A stretch of DNA of 64,000 bases from Natronosalvus sp042663485 (GCA_042663485.1 JBHTAF010000001.1), one strand, 5' to 3'; positions 49,754 to 58,312 are shown, counted from the stretch's first letter. Made by a program: numbers and translations. The notes: generated from the sequence alone by a model not told the origin.

Positions 49754-50122
49754 ATGCAGACGCGCTCGAAACGTTCACACGTGACCTCGAGCGACGACGG
49801 CGGCTACGTCCACGACCCGAACGCGTTCGACCAGGAGGGTCGCCGAGCCGCGGACGACCGGAAGGCGAGCGCGAACACCGAGGACGACTCGAACGACGAC
49901 GCCTGGCTCGAGCGACCGATCCACCCCGAGGCGGGCGACCGAGAGTTCGGTCGTCGCGGCTGGGTGCTCGTCGGGATGATCGTCCTCGCGTTCATCGTCG
50001 CTCCCGGACTCATCCTGCTGACGCCGCCGGATATGGACTACTGGTTCGCGCTGTTGATCCTCCCGCTCTTGCCGGCGACAATGCTCGCGCTGACGGCGGT
50101 GTGGGCGACGACGCGGCCCTGA
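49754..50122 (+). CDS. Small two-helix membrane protein
   Basis: A 122-residue protein with a polar, acidic N-terminal half (DPNAFDQEGRRAADDRKASA) and two C-terminal membrane segments (GWVLVGMIVLAFIVAPGLIL and FALLILPLLPATMLALTAVW). GTG 49745, three codons earlier and 27 nt after GAATATCGG, is an equally good start. Unknown haloarchaeal family. Confidence 0.65.
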   Translation: MQTRSKRSHVTSSDDGGYVHDPNAFDQEGRRAADDRKASANTEDDSNDDAWLERPIHPEAGDREFGRRGWVLVGMIVLAFIVAPGLILLTPPDMDYWFALLILPLLPATMLALTAVWATTRP

Positions 50123-50253
50123 GCCCGAACTGGTCGGTTCTCGCCTTGAGGGACGTTCCGCGACTTCTTTGCCGCGAGTGTCCCACCTCGGGCCACGGTT
50201 CCTCACGATTCGCATCTCGAGGCTCGTCTCGAGTCGAACCGTTCCCCTTACCC

Positions 50254-50787
50254 TCACTCCTCGACATCGACGAACGCATCGTAGAACTCGCTCGTGAGGT
50301 GGCGCCGTTCCCACCGTTCTCGAGTCTCGTCCCCAATCAGCGACGCCCAGACCGTCAGAACGACGGTACAGGCGGCCAGTCCCGGGAGAACCGCGACCGC
50401 GGTCGTGATCAGTGGCTCGAATACGAAGAAGCCGACGAACCTGGATCGGAGGCCGGAGACGTCCGGGCCGAACAGGAGCCACCGCGCCGGAAACGGCGCG
50501 AGGACGACGATGGCGATCGGGTACGGGAGCACGTTTAACACCGGCCCGCCGTAGCCGCGGACGAACGCGAGCGAGAAGTACGTCCAGACGGCGACGCCCG
50601 CGGCCGCGCAGCCCACCCGTTGTGCGCCGATATTCGACTCGAGCGCGAGCACCGTGAGGTCGCCGTAGACGGCGGCGACGGCCCCGAAGTACGCGAGGAG
50701 ACAGACCGCGATCCCGCCAAGAACGGTCAGCGCGTGTACGCGTCGTGACTGGGTAGCGAACGGGTCGAAGCCGAGCGGGCGATTCAT
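50254..50787 (-). CDS. Haloarchaeal four-helix membrane protein
   Basis: A 177-residue protein with about four membrane segments (LTVLGGIAVCLLAYFGAVAA, GCAAAGVAVWTYFSLAFV, VLPYPIAIVVLAPFPARWLL, LITTAVAVLPGLAACTVVLT) and a short charged C-terminus (ETRERWERRHLTSEFYDAFV). ATG 50787. Not recognised. It stands between convergent and divergent neighbours with no operon partner. Confidence 0.65.
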   Translation of the reverse strand: MNRPLGFDPFATQSRRVHALTVLGGIAVCLLAYFGAVAAVYGDLTVLALESNIGAQRVGCAAAGVAVWTYFSLAFVRGYGGPVLNVLPYPIAIVVLAPFPARWLLFGPDVSGLRSRFVGFFVFEPLITTAVAVLPGLAACTVVLTVWASLIGDETRERWERRHLTSEFYDAFVDVEE

Positions 50788-50982
50788 CCTTACCTCGAGT
50801 CGTGGTGGAGACGGAGGTTGAAGGTTGCGAGTGCGGCAGTGGGACTTGAAGTGACGAGTACGGCGACGGGACGCCACAGACCGCCCAACGACCGGAGATG
50901 CTTTGGGGATCCCCTCACCTAGGTCGGGTATGGACGCGATCACGGCCGCGACGGCCGCCGTCGAGTCGAGGGGGTATCGACC

Positions 50983-51441
50983 GTGATCGAGGACGCCGAG
51001 GAAATCCTCGAGGAGGTCGGCTTCGACCCCGAGGCGAGCGTCCTCACCCACCGCCAGGCGCAGGTGCTGGCACTCCGCGAACGCGGGTTCTCCCAGGCGT
51101 CGATCGCCGACGCGCTCGGGACCTCCCGCGCCAACGTCTCCTCGGTCGAGGGGAGCGCCCGCGACAACCTCGAGCGCGCACGCGAGACTATCGCGTTCGC
51201 CGAGGCGCTGCGAGCCCCGGTTCGCGTGCAGGTCGAGGCGGGAACGGACCTCTACGATGTCCCCGAGGCGGTGTACGCGGCCTGCGACGAGGCGGGCGTC
51301 AAGGTCGAGTACACCGCGCCGGACCTGATGAAGGTGGTTTCGGACGCCGCGGGCGACGCGGTGACCGGTCGACGGGTGGCGACGGATCTCGTCGTCGGAG
51401 TCACGAGCGACGGATCGGTCCGGGTTCGCCAGTCCGAGTGA
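50983..51441 (+). CDS. Tfx-family DNA-binding protein
   Basis: A 152-residue regulator. The N-terminal LuxR-like helix-turn-helix reads SVLTHRQAQVLALRERGFSQ, ASIADALGTSRANVSSVEGS and ARDNLERARETI, the Tfx signature first seen upstream of the Methanothermobacter formylmethanofuran dehydrogenase operon. A C-terminal ligand-like domain (VQVEAGTDLYDVPEAVYAAC) follows. Targets here are unknown. GTG 50983 gives the canonical start IEDAEEILEEVGFDPE. It lies 64 nt before the SDR gene. Confidence 0.87.
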   Translation: MIEDAEEILEEVGFDPEASVLTHRQAQVLALRERGFSQASIADALGTSRANVSSVEGSARDNLERARETIAFAEALRAPVRVQVEAGTDLYDVPEAVYAACDEAGVKVEYTAPDLMKVVSDAAGDAVTGRRVATDLVVGVTSDGSVRVRQSE

Positions 51442-51505
51442 AGAGGAAAGGAAAGCGGGTTGCCACGGCCCCGAGAGATTTGTCCTCGGCCACCGTAGTA
51501 GACCC

Positions 51506-52291
51506 ATGGACCTCGACGTCGACGACAACGCGGCACTGGTAACGGCATCCTCGAGCGGCCTCGGCCTGGCGAGCGCGGCGGTGCTCGCCCGCCAGGGCGC
51601 GGACGTCGCCATCTGCGGGCGCGACGAGGAACGGCTCGAGACGGCGCGCGAGCACGTCGATTCGCAGGGAGACGGCGAGGTGCTCGCGAAGCAGACCGAC
51701 CTCACGGATCCCGACCAGGTGTCGGACCTGGTCGCGACCACCGCGGAGGCCTTCGGCGGCATCGACCACCTCGTCACCTCCGCGGGCGGCCCGCCGAGCA
51801 CGACCTTCCTCGAGACGAGCGAGCGCGAGTGGTACCAGGCCTACGACTTGCTGGTGATGAGCGTCGTCTGGACGATCGAGGAGGCCCACCCGCACCTGCT
51901 CGAGTCCGACGAGGGGTCGATCGTCTGCATCACCTCCCGGACAGTCCAGGAGGTCGCCGACGGCCTCCTGCTCTCGAACGCGGTCCGCCGGGCGGTCATC
52001 GGTCTCGTCAAGACCGTCTCCCGGGAGTTCGCGCCCGAGATCCGGGCGAACGCGGTTCTGCCGGGAACCATCGAGACGCCCCGCATCGAGGAACTGATCG
52101 ATGCTCGCGTCGAGAACGGCACCTACGAGGACTACGAGTCGGGACTCGAGGCGATGGCCAACGACATCCCGATGGGACGAATCGGCGATCCGGAGGAGTT
52201 GGGTGAAGTGGTGGCCTTCCTCTCGAGCCCCCACGCGAGTTTCGTTACCGGGGTGGAGGTGCCGATCGACGGCGGGCTGTTGCGGAGCTAG
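51506..52291 (+). CDS. Short-chain dehydrogenase-like protein lacking the catalytic Tyr
   Basis: A 261-residue SDR-fold protein. The cofactor loop is TASSSGLGLASA rather than TGxxxGxG. After the strand SIVCITSRT the expected YxxxK is replaced by DGLLLSNAVRRAVIG, so the Tyr and Lys of the catalytic tetrad are absent. The C-terminal GVEVPIDGGL is normal. This agrees with a known beta-ketoacyl-ACP-reductase-like SDR subgroup with imperfect cofactor and active-site motifs, whose activity is unsettled. ATG 51506 is the canonical start. Confidence 0.88.
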   Translation: MDLDVDDNAALVTASSSGLGLASAAVLARQGADVAICGRDEERLETAREHVDSQGDGEVLAKQTDLTDPDQVSDLVATTAEAFGGIDHLVTSAGGPPSTTFLETSEREWYQAYDLLVMSVVWTIEEAHPHLLESDEGSIVCITSRTVQEVADGLLLSNAVRRAVIGLVKTVSREFAPEIRANAVLPGTIETPRIEELIDARVENGTYEDYESGLEAMANDIPMGRIGDPEELGEVVAFLSSPHASFVTGVEVPIDGGLLRS

Positions 52292-52436
52292 TAGCCGATC
52301 GAGGAACGTTCGGGTTCGACGTTCGACGACCGGGAGCGTCCGACGACCAGCGACGACCAGCGACAATCACCCACCGCTCGCGATTCGTGAGGACGCCCCC
52401 ACCAGCATTTGTATCTCGTCGTGGTAGCCGCCGAGA

Positions 52437-53024
52437 ATGACGCGCGAGCCGAGACGGGACCAAGGATCGGATAGCGATCGGACTCCAGGACGCGACCGGA
52501 TCCCGCAACGAGAGCAAGCTCCTGGACGGGCCACCCGCCCCGCCTACTCGAGCCAGCGTCGCACCTGGTACGGTCACGGCACGCTGGCTCGAGCCGAAAA
52601 GCCGCCGCTTCGGCGCTACCTCCACGACGTGACCACCGTCTTCGCGGAACTCGCCGTGTTGGGACTGCCGGCGATAACCCTGGCCTTCCTCTCGCCCGAC
52701 CCGACCGTCTACGGCGTCTCGAGCGCGATGCTCGTCGCTTGGTTGACGATGACGGCGGTCGCCGCCGGGGTTCGCGGCGGGTGGATCCGGCCACTGGGAA
52801 CCGACGTTCGGGGCTGGCTCTCGCTCACCCCGTGGCTCGTCGTGCTCCGAATCGCCTACTACAACCTCGTGCTCGGCGCGATTGCGTTCGGGAGCCCTGC
52901 CGCCGGGGACGCGGTCGGGTTTCCGCCCGCATCGCTCGTCGTGGCCGTCGGCTCGAGCGCCCTCGCCGCCCTCGCGTTCCCGCGGCTGGGCGAGTGGGTG
53001 TATGGGCGGCTCGAGGGCGACTAA
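52437..53024 (+). CDS. Membrane protein with polar N-terminus
   Basis: A 195-residue protein. A charged, Arg-rich N-terminal region of about 65 residues precedes about four membrane segments (VFAELAVLGLPAITLAFLS, SSAMLVAWLTMTAVAAGVRG, LSLTPWLVVLRIAYYNLVLG, PPASLVVAVGSSALAALAF). A TTTGTATC box at about 52408-52415 lies near 26 nt before ATG 52437, supporting that long start. No recognised family. Confidence 0.65.
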   Translation: MTREPRRDQGSDSDRTPGRDRIPQREQAPGRATRPAYSSQRRTWYGHGTLARAEKPPLRRYLHDVTTVFAELAVLGLPAITLAFLSPDPTVYGVSSAMLVAWLTMTAVAAGVRGGWIRPLGTDVRGWLSLTPWLVVLRIAYYNLVLGAIAFGSPAAGDAVGFPPASLVVAVGSSALAALAFPRLGEWVYGRLEGD

Positions 53025-53042
53025 AAGTTGGATTTCGAGTAG

Positions 53043-53354
53043 TCACCACGTCTCGATGCGCCCCTCGTGAACGTCCTCGACACACCCCTCGCAGTCAGGG
53101 TGGTCCGCCTCGTAACACGCCGGCCGGAACTCCTCGTCCAGTTTCGCAGCTCGCTTCTCCGCAAATCGGCGGCAGACGATCTTCGCCCGCCCCGCATCGT
53201 CCGTCGGCAGGCTCCGGGCGTTTCGCGCCACGCGGTAGGCCTCCCGTGCCTCCTCGAGCTGCCCGTCCGCCGACCGGCGAACCTCCGCGTACTGGGTTCC
53301 CGCCTGCTCGAGTTTCGAGCGCAAAAATCGCTCGAGTCGACGCCGATCTGCCAT
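53043..53354 (-). CDS. DUF7091-type small Cys-containing protein
   Basis: A 103-residue protein: a helical, basic N-terminal two-thirds (RRRLERFLRSKLEQAGTQYA, EEAREAYRVARNARS) and a C-terminal Cys cluster (IVCRRFAEKRAAKLDEEFRP, then CYEADHPDCEGCVEDVHEG) with four Cys and one or two His that could hold zinc. The pattern is what I recall as the haloarchaeal DUF7091 family. ATG 53354. Function unknown. Confidence 0.75.
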   Translation of the reverse strand: MADRRRLERFLRSKLEQAGTQYAEVRRSADGQLEEAREAYRVARNARSLPTDDAGRAKIVCRRFAEKRAAKLDEEFRPACYEADHPDCEGCVEDVHEGRIETW

Positions 53355-53497
53355 TGTGGGTAGTGTTCGTGGGCCGGACACATATACTGTTGGCCAGAGG
53401 CAGCTGCTCGCGCCTCGTTATCGACCGGGAAGGGACGAAGACGATCGACGCGACGCATCGAACCCGCTCGAGGACCACTTTCACTCCGGTGGCGGCA

Positions 53498-53506
53498 GTT
53501 TAAATA
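53498..53506 (+). promoter_or_regulatory. TATA box of the rpa3 operon
   Basis: TTTAAATAC is centred 26 nt before ATG 53528, the start of a 10-codon upstream ORF, and 63 nt before the rpa3 ATG. The transcript therefore probably begins at or near the upstream ATG. Confidence 0.65.
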
Positions 53507-53527
53507 CGATCGGGCGCGAACACCGGT

Positions 53528-53560
53528 ATGCCTCCCATGGATACACAAGAGGAGGCGTGA
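53528..53560 (+). CDS. 10-codon upstream ORF in the rpa3 leader
   Basis: ATG 53528 begins MPPMDTQEEA and ends with TGA at 53558-53560, four nt before the rpa3 ATG. Its last codons contain GAGGAGG (53549-53555), a strong Shine-Dalgarno sequence with proper spacing to 53565. The layout predicts a leaderless start on the mini-ORF followed by coupled or SD-driven initiation of rpa3. Whether the peptide matters or only its translation is open. Confidence 0.45.
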   Translation: MPPMDTQEEA

Positions 53561-53564
53561 TCCG

Positions 53565-54494
53565 ATGAGCGACGTACGCCAACACGCAGAAGACATACAC
53601 GAGCAGTTTTCAGAACACATCGACCTCGAGGTCGAGGACGTCGAGAAGCGACTCACCACGCTGGTCGACGAGTACAAAGTCCCGATGGACGAGGCTCGCC
53701 GATCCGTGACGACGCACTACCTCGACGAGGCCGGCCTCGAACGCGAGGACATCTCGAGCGGCGGCAGCGAGCGCGCCCAGATCGAGGACGTCGACGAACC
53801 CGAAGAGTGGATCGACCTCACCGCCAAGGTCATCGAACTCTGGGAGCCCCGCAGCGACTCCGTCGCGCAGGTCGGCCTCCTGGGCGACCCGACGGGTACC
53901 ATCAAGTTCACCAAGTGGGCCAAATCCGACCTCCCGAGCCTCGAGGAGGGCGGCGTCTACGACCTCCGTAACGTCGTCACCGACGAGTACCAGGGCCGGT
54001 ACTCGGTCAAACTCAACTCGACGACGGTCGTCGAAGAACTCGAGGAGGACCTCGAGGTCGGCGACGATACCAGCGAAATCGAGGGGGCGCTGGTGGACAT
54101 GCAGAGCGGCAGCGGCCTCATCAAGCGCTGCCCTGAGGACGACTGTACCTACGTGCTCCAGAACGGGCGCTGTCCCGACCACGGCGAGGTCGAGGGTGAC
54201 TTCGACCTGCGCATCAAGGGGGTCGTCGACGACGGCCTCGACGCCCACGAGGTCATCTTCGACGCCGAGGCCACCGAGGGGCTGACGGGGATCAGCCTCG
54301 AGGAGGCCAAAGACATGGCGATGGACGCCCTCGACACGACCGTCGTCGCCGACGAGATCCGTGATCGGATCGTCGGCACCTACTACCGCATCGAGGGGCC
54401 GACCTTCGGCCGCTACGTGCTGGCCGACGAGGTCGAGGAACTCGATGGGCCAGTCGATGCCGAGGAACTGCTGATCAAAGCGAGGTCGATGTAA
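53565..54494 (+). CDS. rpa3: Replication protein A, Rpa3-type (OB fold and zinc finger)
   Basis: A 309-residue single-stranded-DNA-binding protein for replication and repair. An N-terminal helical region is followed by an OB fold (about 75-165: WIDLTAKVIELWEPRSDSVA, GLLGDPTGTIKFTKWAKSDL, GVYDLRNVVTDEYQGRYSVK) and a zinc finger-like segment (RCPEDDCTYVLQNGRCPDHG, three Cys plus Cys/His). Length and partner gene match Haloferax Rpa3 rather than the longer Rpa1 or Rpa2. The next gene starts directly after the stop, as in the rpa3-rpap3 pair. Confidence 0.9.
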   Translation: MSDVRQHAEDIHEQFSEHIDLEVEDVEKRLTTLVDEYKVPMDEARRSVTTHYLDEAGLEREDISSGGSERAQIEDVDEPEEWIDLTAKVIELWEPRSDSVAQVGLLGDPTGTIKFTKWAKSDLPSLEEGGVYDLRNVVTDEYQGRYSVKLNSTTVVEELEEDLEVGDDTSEIEGALVDMQSGSGLIKRCPEDDCTYVLQNGRCPDHGEVEGDFDLRIKGVVDDGLDAHEVIFDAEATEGLTGISLEEAKDMAMDALDTTVVADEIRDRIVGTYYRIEGPTFGRYVLADEVEELDGPVDAEELLIKARSM

Positions 54495-55121
54495 ATGTCT
54501 CAGACACAACTCACCCGCGAGGTCGCAAAGCGCGTCTTCGCCTCCGAATTCAACGACTCGACGTACGCGTTCAAGGAGTCCGACGACGAGCGCGCGCCGA
54601 ACTACGCCCTGTTGCCGACCGGCGACCGCGCAAACCGCGTGTTCTTCGTCGGCACGCTCACCGAGACCGAGGACGTGGGCGACGAGAGCGAGTACTGGCG
54701 GGGGCGCGTCGTCGATCCGACCGGGACGTTCTTCGTCTACGCCGGCCAGTACCAGCCCGAGGCCGCCGCGGTCCTCCGGGACACGGAGCCGCCGGCGTAC
54801 GTGGCTATCGTCGGCAAGCCACGCACCTACGAGACCGACGACGGCACCGTCAACGTCTCCGTCCGACCCGAGTCCATCGCGGTCGTCGACGAGGCCACCC
54901 GCGACCGCTGGGTCGTCGAGACCGCCGAACGGACCCTCGACCGCGTCGAGGCGTTCCAGACGTGGGAAGCCGAGCAGGAGGCTCCCGAGAGCGGCTCGAC
55001 GGTTCCCACCAACGAGTACGCCCAGATGGCCCGCGAGCAGTACGACTCGCCCGTCGAGAACTACCGTCGCGACGTGATTCAAGCGCTGGAGAGCCTCGAA
55101 GAGGTCGAGGCCTCGGCCTGA
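54495..55121 (+). CDS. rpap3: RPA-associated protein (Rpap3, COG3390)
   Basis: A 208-residue partner of Rpa3. The OB-like core has ANRVFFVGTLTETEDVGDES, YWRGRVVDPTGTFFVYAGQY and AVLRDTEPPAYVAIVGKPRT, as in COG3390 RPA-associated proteins that form a complex with their cognate RPA. An N-terminal REVAKRVFASEFNDSTYAFK and a C-terminal helical tail flank it. ATG 54495 immediately follows the rpa3 stop TAA (no gap), so the two are tightly coupled. Confidence 0.92.
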   Translation: MSQTQLTREVAKRVFASEFNDSTYAFKESDDERAPNYALLPTGDRANRVFFVGTLTETEDVGDESEYWRGRVVDPTGTFFVYAGQYQPEAAAVLRDTEPPAYVAIVGKPRTYETDDGTVNVSVRPESIAVVDEATRDRWVVETAERTLDRVEAFQTWEAEQEAPESGSTVPTNEYAQMAREQYDSPVENYRRDVIQALESLEEVEASA

Positions 55122-55325
55122 ATCGAGACCGAATCGCACCACCCTGTCGTATTCCCTTTTTGTGGACGAAGATCGGTCTGCTGACAGCGCCTCGAGCGAG
55201 AGCCTACGCTGGAAATCGTCACCCCATCGCCGACGAAGCGGACTGGAGGCGGCGATGACGGGCCGTAACCGGTCGTCTGACAAACGGTTAAGTGCCTCGC
55301 GCGACGATAGGTCATCGATACCGAC

Positions 55326-55724
55326 ATGGGCAACAAGAACAAGACCATCTCGTTCCGGGTGAACGAGGACGCCTTCGCGGCCCTCCAGGAGATCGCCGAG
55401 GAGCGCGACATTTCGTTGTCCGCCGTCTTCCGGGACTACGTCGATCTCCTGGTCGACCACGACGGACAGGTTGCCGTCGTCCCCGAGGACGAACTCGAGG
55501 CCCGAAGTGAGAACGAACAGTCGTTCCCGCCCACCGTCGAGGTGCCAAAGAGCTTCGTTCGCGAGCACGAGCGACTCGAACTCGAGGCCGAGCACCTGCG
55601 TGAACAGCTCGAAGAGCACAAGTCCTACGTCACCGACCTGCGCGATCGCCTCGAGGACGAGGAAGACGAGGTCCTCCTGCTGGACGACCTCGACGACTCG
55701 AGCGACTCGCCGACGGTTCGATAG
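55326..55724 (+). CDS. Ribbon-helix-helix protein with acidic coiled-coil tail
   Basis: A 132-residue protein. The N-terminal RHH DNA-binding domain (NKTISFRVNEDAFAALQEIA, EERDISLSAVFRDYVDLLVD) is followed by a linker and an acidic helical tail (HERLELEAEHLREQLEEHKS, RDRLEDEEDEVLLLDDL) likely to be a coiled coil for oligomerisation. It resembles haloarchaeal RHH regulators such as CdrL, but the ftsZ/cdrS neighbourhood is absent, so I do not name it. A GGTTAAGT box lies about 36 nt upstream. Confidence 0.8.
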   Translation: MGNKNKTISFRVNEDAFAALQEIAEERDISLSAVFRDYVDLLVDHDGQVAVVPEDELEARSENEQSFPPTVEVPKSFVREHERLELEAEHLREQLEEHKSYVTDLRDRLEDEEDEVLLLDDLDDSSDSPTVR

Positions 55725-55778
55725 CTCGTCGGACGAGCACCGAAGCCAGCGTCGAACCCGGCGAACGGGCTCGTGCAG

Positions 55779-56234
55779 TTACCGTGACAACTCCCGCTTC
55801 ACGCGCCGAATCTCTTCTTCGGCTTCGTCGTCGCCCTCGACGCGAGCCAGCCCCTCCGCGGCCTCGAGCGTGCGAACCCCGCTGTCAAGAAACGAGAGGA
55901 CGTCCCCGGAGTAGGCGTAGACCATGTAGTCGTCGCTCATCACGTCCACGATGGCGTCCGGACCGAGCCCCTGAGCGCGTAACTCGAGGAGGTAGCGGAC
56001 GAACTTCCGCTCGGGACAGCCGCAGTAGGGATTGTTGTCGCAGTCGCAGTCCAGAAAGTCCGTCGCGAAGTCGAGCACCCGATCGCGGGTAGCGTCATCG
56101 AGTTTCTCGAGGCCCTGGCCCTGAAAGAGCACGTCCAACGTCGCTCCCTTGAACGCCCCCTTCGGAATGTTCGTCTCGAGCTGGGAGCTGACCTGGCGGT
56201 GGTTCTTGACGTAGATCTTGTCGGTGATGGCCAC
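55779..56234 (-). CDS. Cys-rich haloarchaeal protein (DUF5814-like)
   Basis: A 151-residue protein starting at GTG 56234 (MAITDKIYVKNHRQVSSQLE). A central Cys cluster (DFLDCDCDNNPYCGCPERKF) with four or five Cys probably binds zinc or an Fe-S cluster. The following LLELRAQGLGPDAIVDVMSD and YSGDVLSFLDSGVRTLEAAE are helical. The sequence recalls DUF5814, found alone in haloarchaea and, I believe, fused to a Ski2-type helicase (COG1202) elsewhere. A TTTTTGC box lies about 28 nt upstream. Confidence 0.7.
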   Translation of the reverse strand: MAITDKIYVKNHRQVSSQLETNIPKGAFKGATLDVLFQGQGLEKLDDATRDRVLDFATDFLDCDCDNNPYCGCPERKFVRYLLELRAQGLGPDAIVDVMSDDYMVYAYSGDVLSFLDSGVRTLEAAEGLARVEGDDEAEEEIRRVKRELSR

Positions 56235-56439
56235 GCGTTGGTGGGAGTACTCGCGGCACGGGCAAAAACGGCTCGGATAGTTGTGGTGCGGATTACGGGC
56301 TCGAGCTATGAGAGAAGATGAGTAGTTAGGTACGAGGTCGATGGACCGGGCGGCCGTCAGCACACGCTAGCCACTCCCATCCCGTCTCGAGAGTCGTAAC
56401 GTATTTGAAGTTGACCAGGCTAAGAGTGCTTGCAAGCGC

Positions 56440-56512
56440 GTCCGGGTTGGGGTAGTGGTTATCCTTCAGCCTTGTGGAGGCTGAGACGCGGGTTCGATTC
56501 TCGCACCCGGAC
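56440..56512 (+). tRNA. tRNA-His (GTG anticodon)
   Basis: The seven-pair acceptor stem uses TCCGGGT (56441-56447) and ACCCGGA (56505-56511), with an encoded G at -1 (56440) opposite C73 (56512), the hallmark of tRNA-His. The anticodon stem-loop is CAGCC-TTGTGGA-GGCTG with anticodon GTG, and the T arm contains GGTTCGATTC. No intron; the CCA end is not encoded. Confidence 0.95.
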
Positions 56513-56751
56513 TGTATCAACTTCTTTATATTTTTGGTCCCTTAGAGGAGAATATATTGGTCTGATGCTCACGTCTCGAGAACGTCGTCTCGCTCTGTCT
56601 GCCGTGTCACCGACGAGCGGAGTTTAGCCAGATCAGCGTCGAGACGGTTCGATCGGACGCCGGACTCGAAACGGCGACGGCGACCGATTCGCTCTCGGAA
56701 CTCGAGGCGGCTTGACTCGAGCGAAAAACGACACTTCAGCCCCGATTCAGA
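56513..56751. other. Gap between tRNA-His and tatC with a possible gene remnant
   Basis: An A+T-rich, T-rich stretch (CTTTATATTTTTGG) directly after the tRNA may terminate it. Further on, a plus-strand frame ending at TGA near 56712-56715 (VETVRSDAGLETATATDSLS, then ELEAA) looks like the last codons of a lost protein gene. No intact gene is seen. Confidence 0.4.
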
Positions 56752-58287
56752 TCACTCCCGCCCGGTCCACTTGAGCAGGAGCAACGTCCCCTCGAAGAGG
56801 ATGATCATGATGATCGCGACGATGATCGGCGCCATCAGCGTCGGGTCGATCGTGAACATGAACGACAGGCCGGCGAACGCCGCCCAGAAGTACAGCCGTT
56901 TGTCGGCCAGCCATCGACGGGTCGTCACGCCCATCAGGACCGCGAGGATGACGAGCAGCGGGATCTGGAAGACGATCGCGAGGAAGCCCGTCAGCGTGAT
57001 TATGAGGCCGAACGTCTCGCCGAGGGCATACGCGATGTCCGCGCTCCCCTCCGAGTAGAACGTGAAGTACTCGAACAGAATCGGTAACACGACGATGAAC
57101 GAGACGAACATCCCGATCCCGGCGAGGACGACGCTGGTCGGCACCGCCGCGAGGTAGTACTTGCGCTCGTTGGGGTACAGCCCCGGGCGCATGAACAGGT
57201 AGCCCTGGTAGACGAGCATCGGAATCGCGACCATAATCCCCGCCAGTGCGGCGACTTTGATCCGGGTCAGCCAGAGTTCGAGCGGGGCGTAGACGTGCGG
57301 CGGCGGCACCTCGGCGGCCGGTCCGGGGAAGACGTTCTCCCAGATGAGTCCGATGGCCTGTGAGGACCACAGCAGGGCGATGGACGTCGCGGCCGCGCCG
57401 ACGAGGAAGACGACGGCCAGCCGGAGAACCATCTCCTCGATGTGGTCGGCCAGGGGCATCTCCTCGTCGTCCGGTGGGGTCGAGATGCCGCCGATGTCGT
57501 CGTCGGGGTCCGGATAGCTCGGCTCCTGGCGGTCTCGCGCCCCGTCGTGGTGGCCGTGGCCGTCGGTCTTCGCTTCTGGGCTGGCGGTCGCATCGGCGTC
57601 GGTGTCGGTCTCGCCCGGCGGTTCGGGGGCGGGTTCCTCAAGGTGGCTGAGGTCGGGGCTGGTGCCGACACCGGCGGGGTCGTCTTCGTCTTCGAAATCG
57701 TCGACCTCGTCTTCGTCTTCATCTTCGCCTTCGAGATCAACGTCATCGGGGTCTGTATCGTCCTCAGACTCCTCGTCTCCCTCGTCCTCTTCGGACGATT
57801 CGAGACTGGGGTTGAATTCGAATTCGGTATCGGTTTTGGCTTCGTACGTGGCCTCGTCATCGCCACCGATACTCGAATCCTCGTCGTTCGAACGGCCCCT
57901 CCCCTTCGGACCGAGTTGTGGGCGTTCGTCGAGCGGAACGTCTTCGAACCCGCTGGGCGCGTCGCCGTCGGTTGTCCCTCCGCGAGCCGTGAGTCCGGTC
58001 GATTCGTCGTCGGCCGCGTCCGGAGTATCAGTGTCGTCGTCGCTCAACGCATCAGTGTCGTCGTCGCTCGAGGGTTCGTTGGCCTCGCCGTCGGCATCGC
58101 CGGAGGTATCGTCACCATTGGTGCCATCGGCGGTGGTGTCCTCACCGTCGTTTGCGTCCCCATCGCGATCACTCGCGGCCGTGGCGACGTCGTTTTCGGA
58201 TCGGGGATCGGTAGCGGCCTCGGCGCTCGAGTCCCGCGGCTCCTCGGCCTCATCGGTGTCCGACCCAGCATCCGACTCGTCCGACAT
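56752..58287 (-). CDS. tatC: Sec-independent translocase TatC with long acidic N-terminus
   Basis: A 511-residue protein. The TatC domain occupies about the last 240 residues: PLADHIEEMVLRLAVVFLVG (first helix region), then PLELWLTRIKVAALAGIMVA, PMLVYQGYLFMRPGLYPNER (the conserved P-G-L-Y-E/N-E-R loop), VLAGIGMFVSFIVVLPILFE and QIPLLVILAVLMGV, with six membrane segments. It moves folded proteins, the main export route in haloarchaea. About 270 N-terminal residues are almost pure Asp/Glu/Ser/Thr with a His patch (DGHGHHDGARD), an unusually long cytoplasmic extension. TATAAC at 58313-58318 lies 28 nt upstream of ATG 58287. Confidence 0.92.
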   Translation of the reverse strand: MSDESDAGSDTDEAEEPRDSSAEAATDPRSENDVATAASDRDGDANDGEDTTADGTNGDDTSGDADGEANEPSSDDDTDALSDDDTDTPDAADDESTGLTARGGTTDGDAPSGFEDVPLDERPQLGPKGRGRSNDEDSSIGGDDEATYEAKTDTEFEFNPSLESSEEDEGDEESEDDTDPDDVDLEGEDEDEDEVDDFEDEDDPAGVGTSPDLSHLEEPAPEPPGETDTDADATASPEAKTDGHGHHDGARDRQEPSYPDPDDDIGGISTPPDDEEMPLADHIEEMVLRLAVVFLVGAAATSIALLWSSQAIGLIWENVFPGPAAEVPPPHVYAPLELWLTRIKVAALAGIMVAIPMLVYQGYLFMRPGLYPNERKYYLAAVPTSVVLAGIGMFVSFIVVLPILFEYFTFYSEGSADIAYALGETFGLIITLTGFLAIVFQIPLLVILAVLMGVTTRRWLADKRLYFWAAFAGLSFMFTIDPTLMAPIIVAIIMIILFEGTLLLLKWTGRE

Positions 58288-58312
58288 CTATCGGGATATA
58301 GATAGGCGCCCG

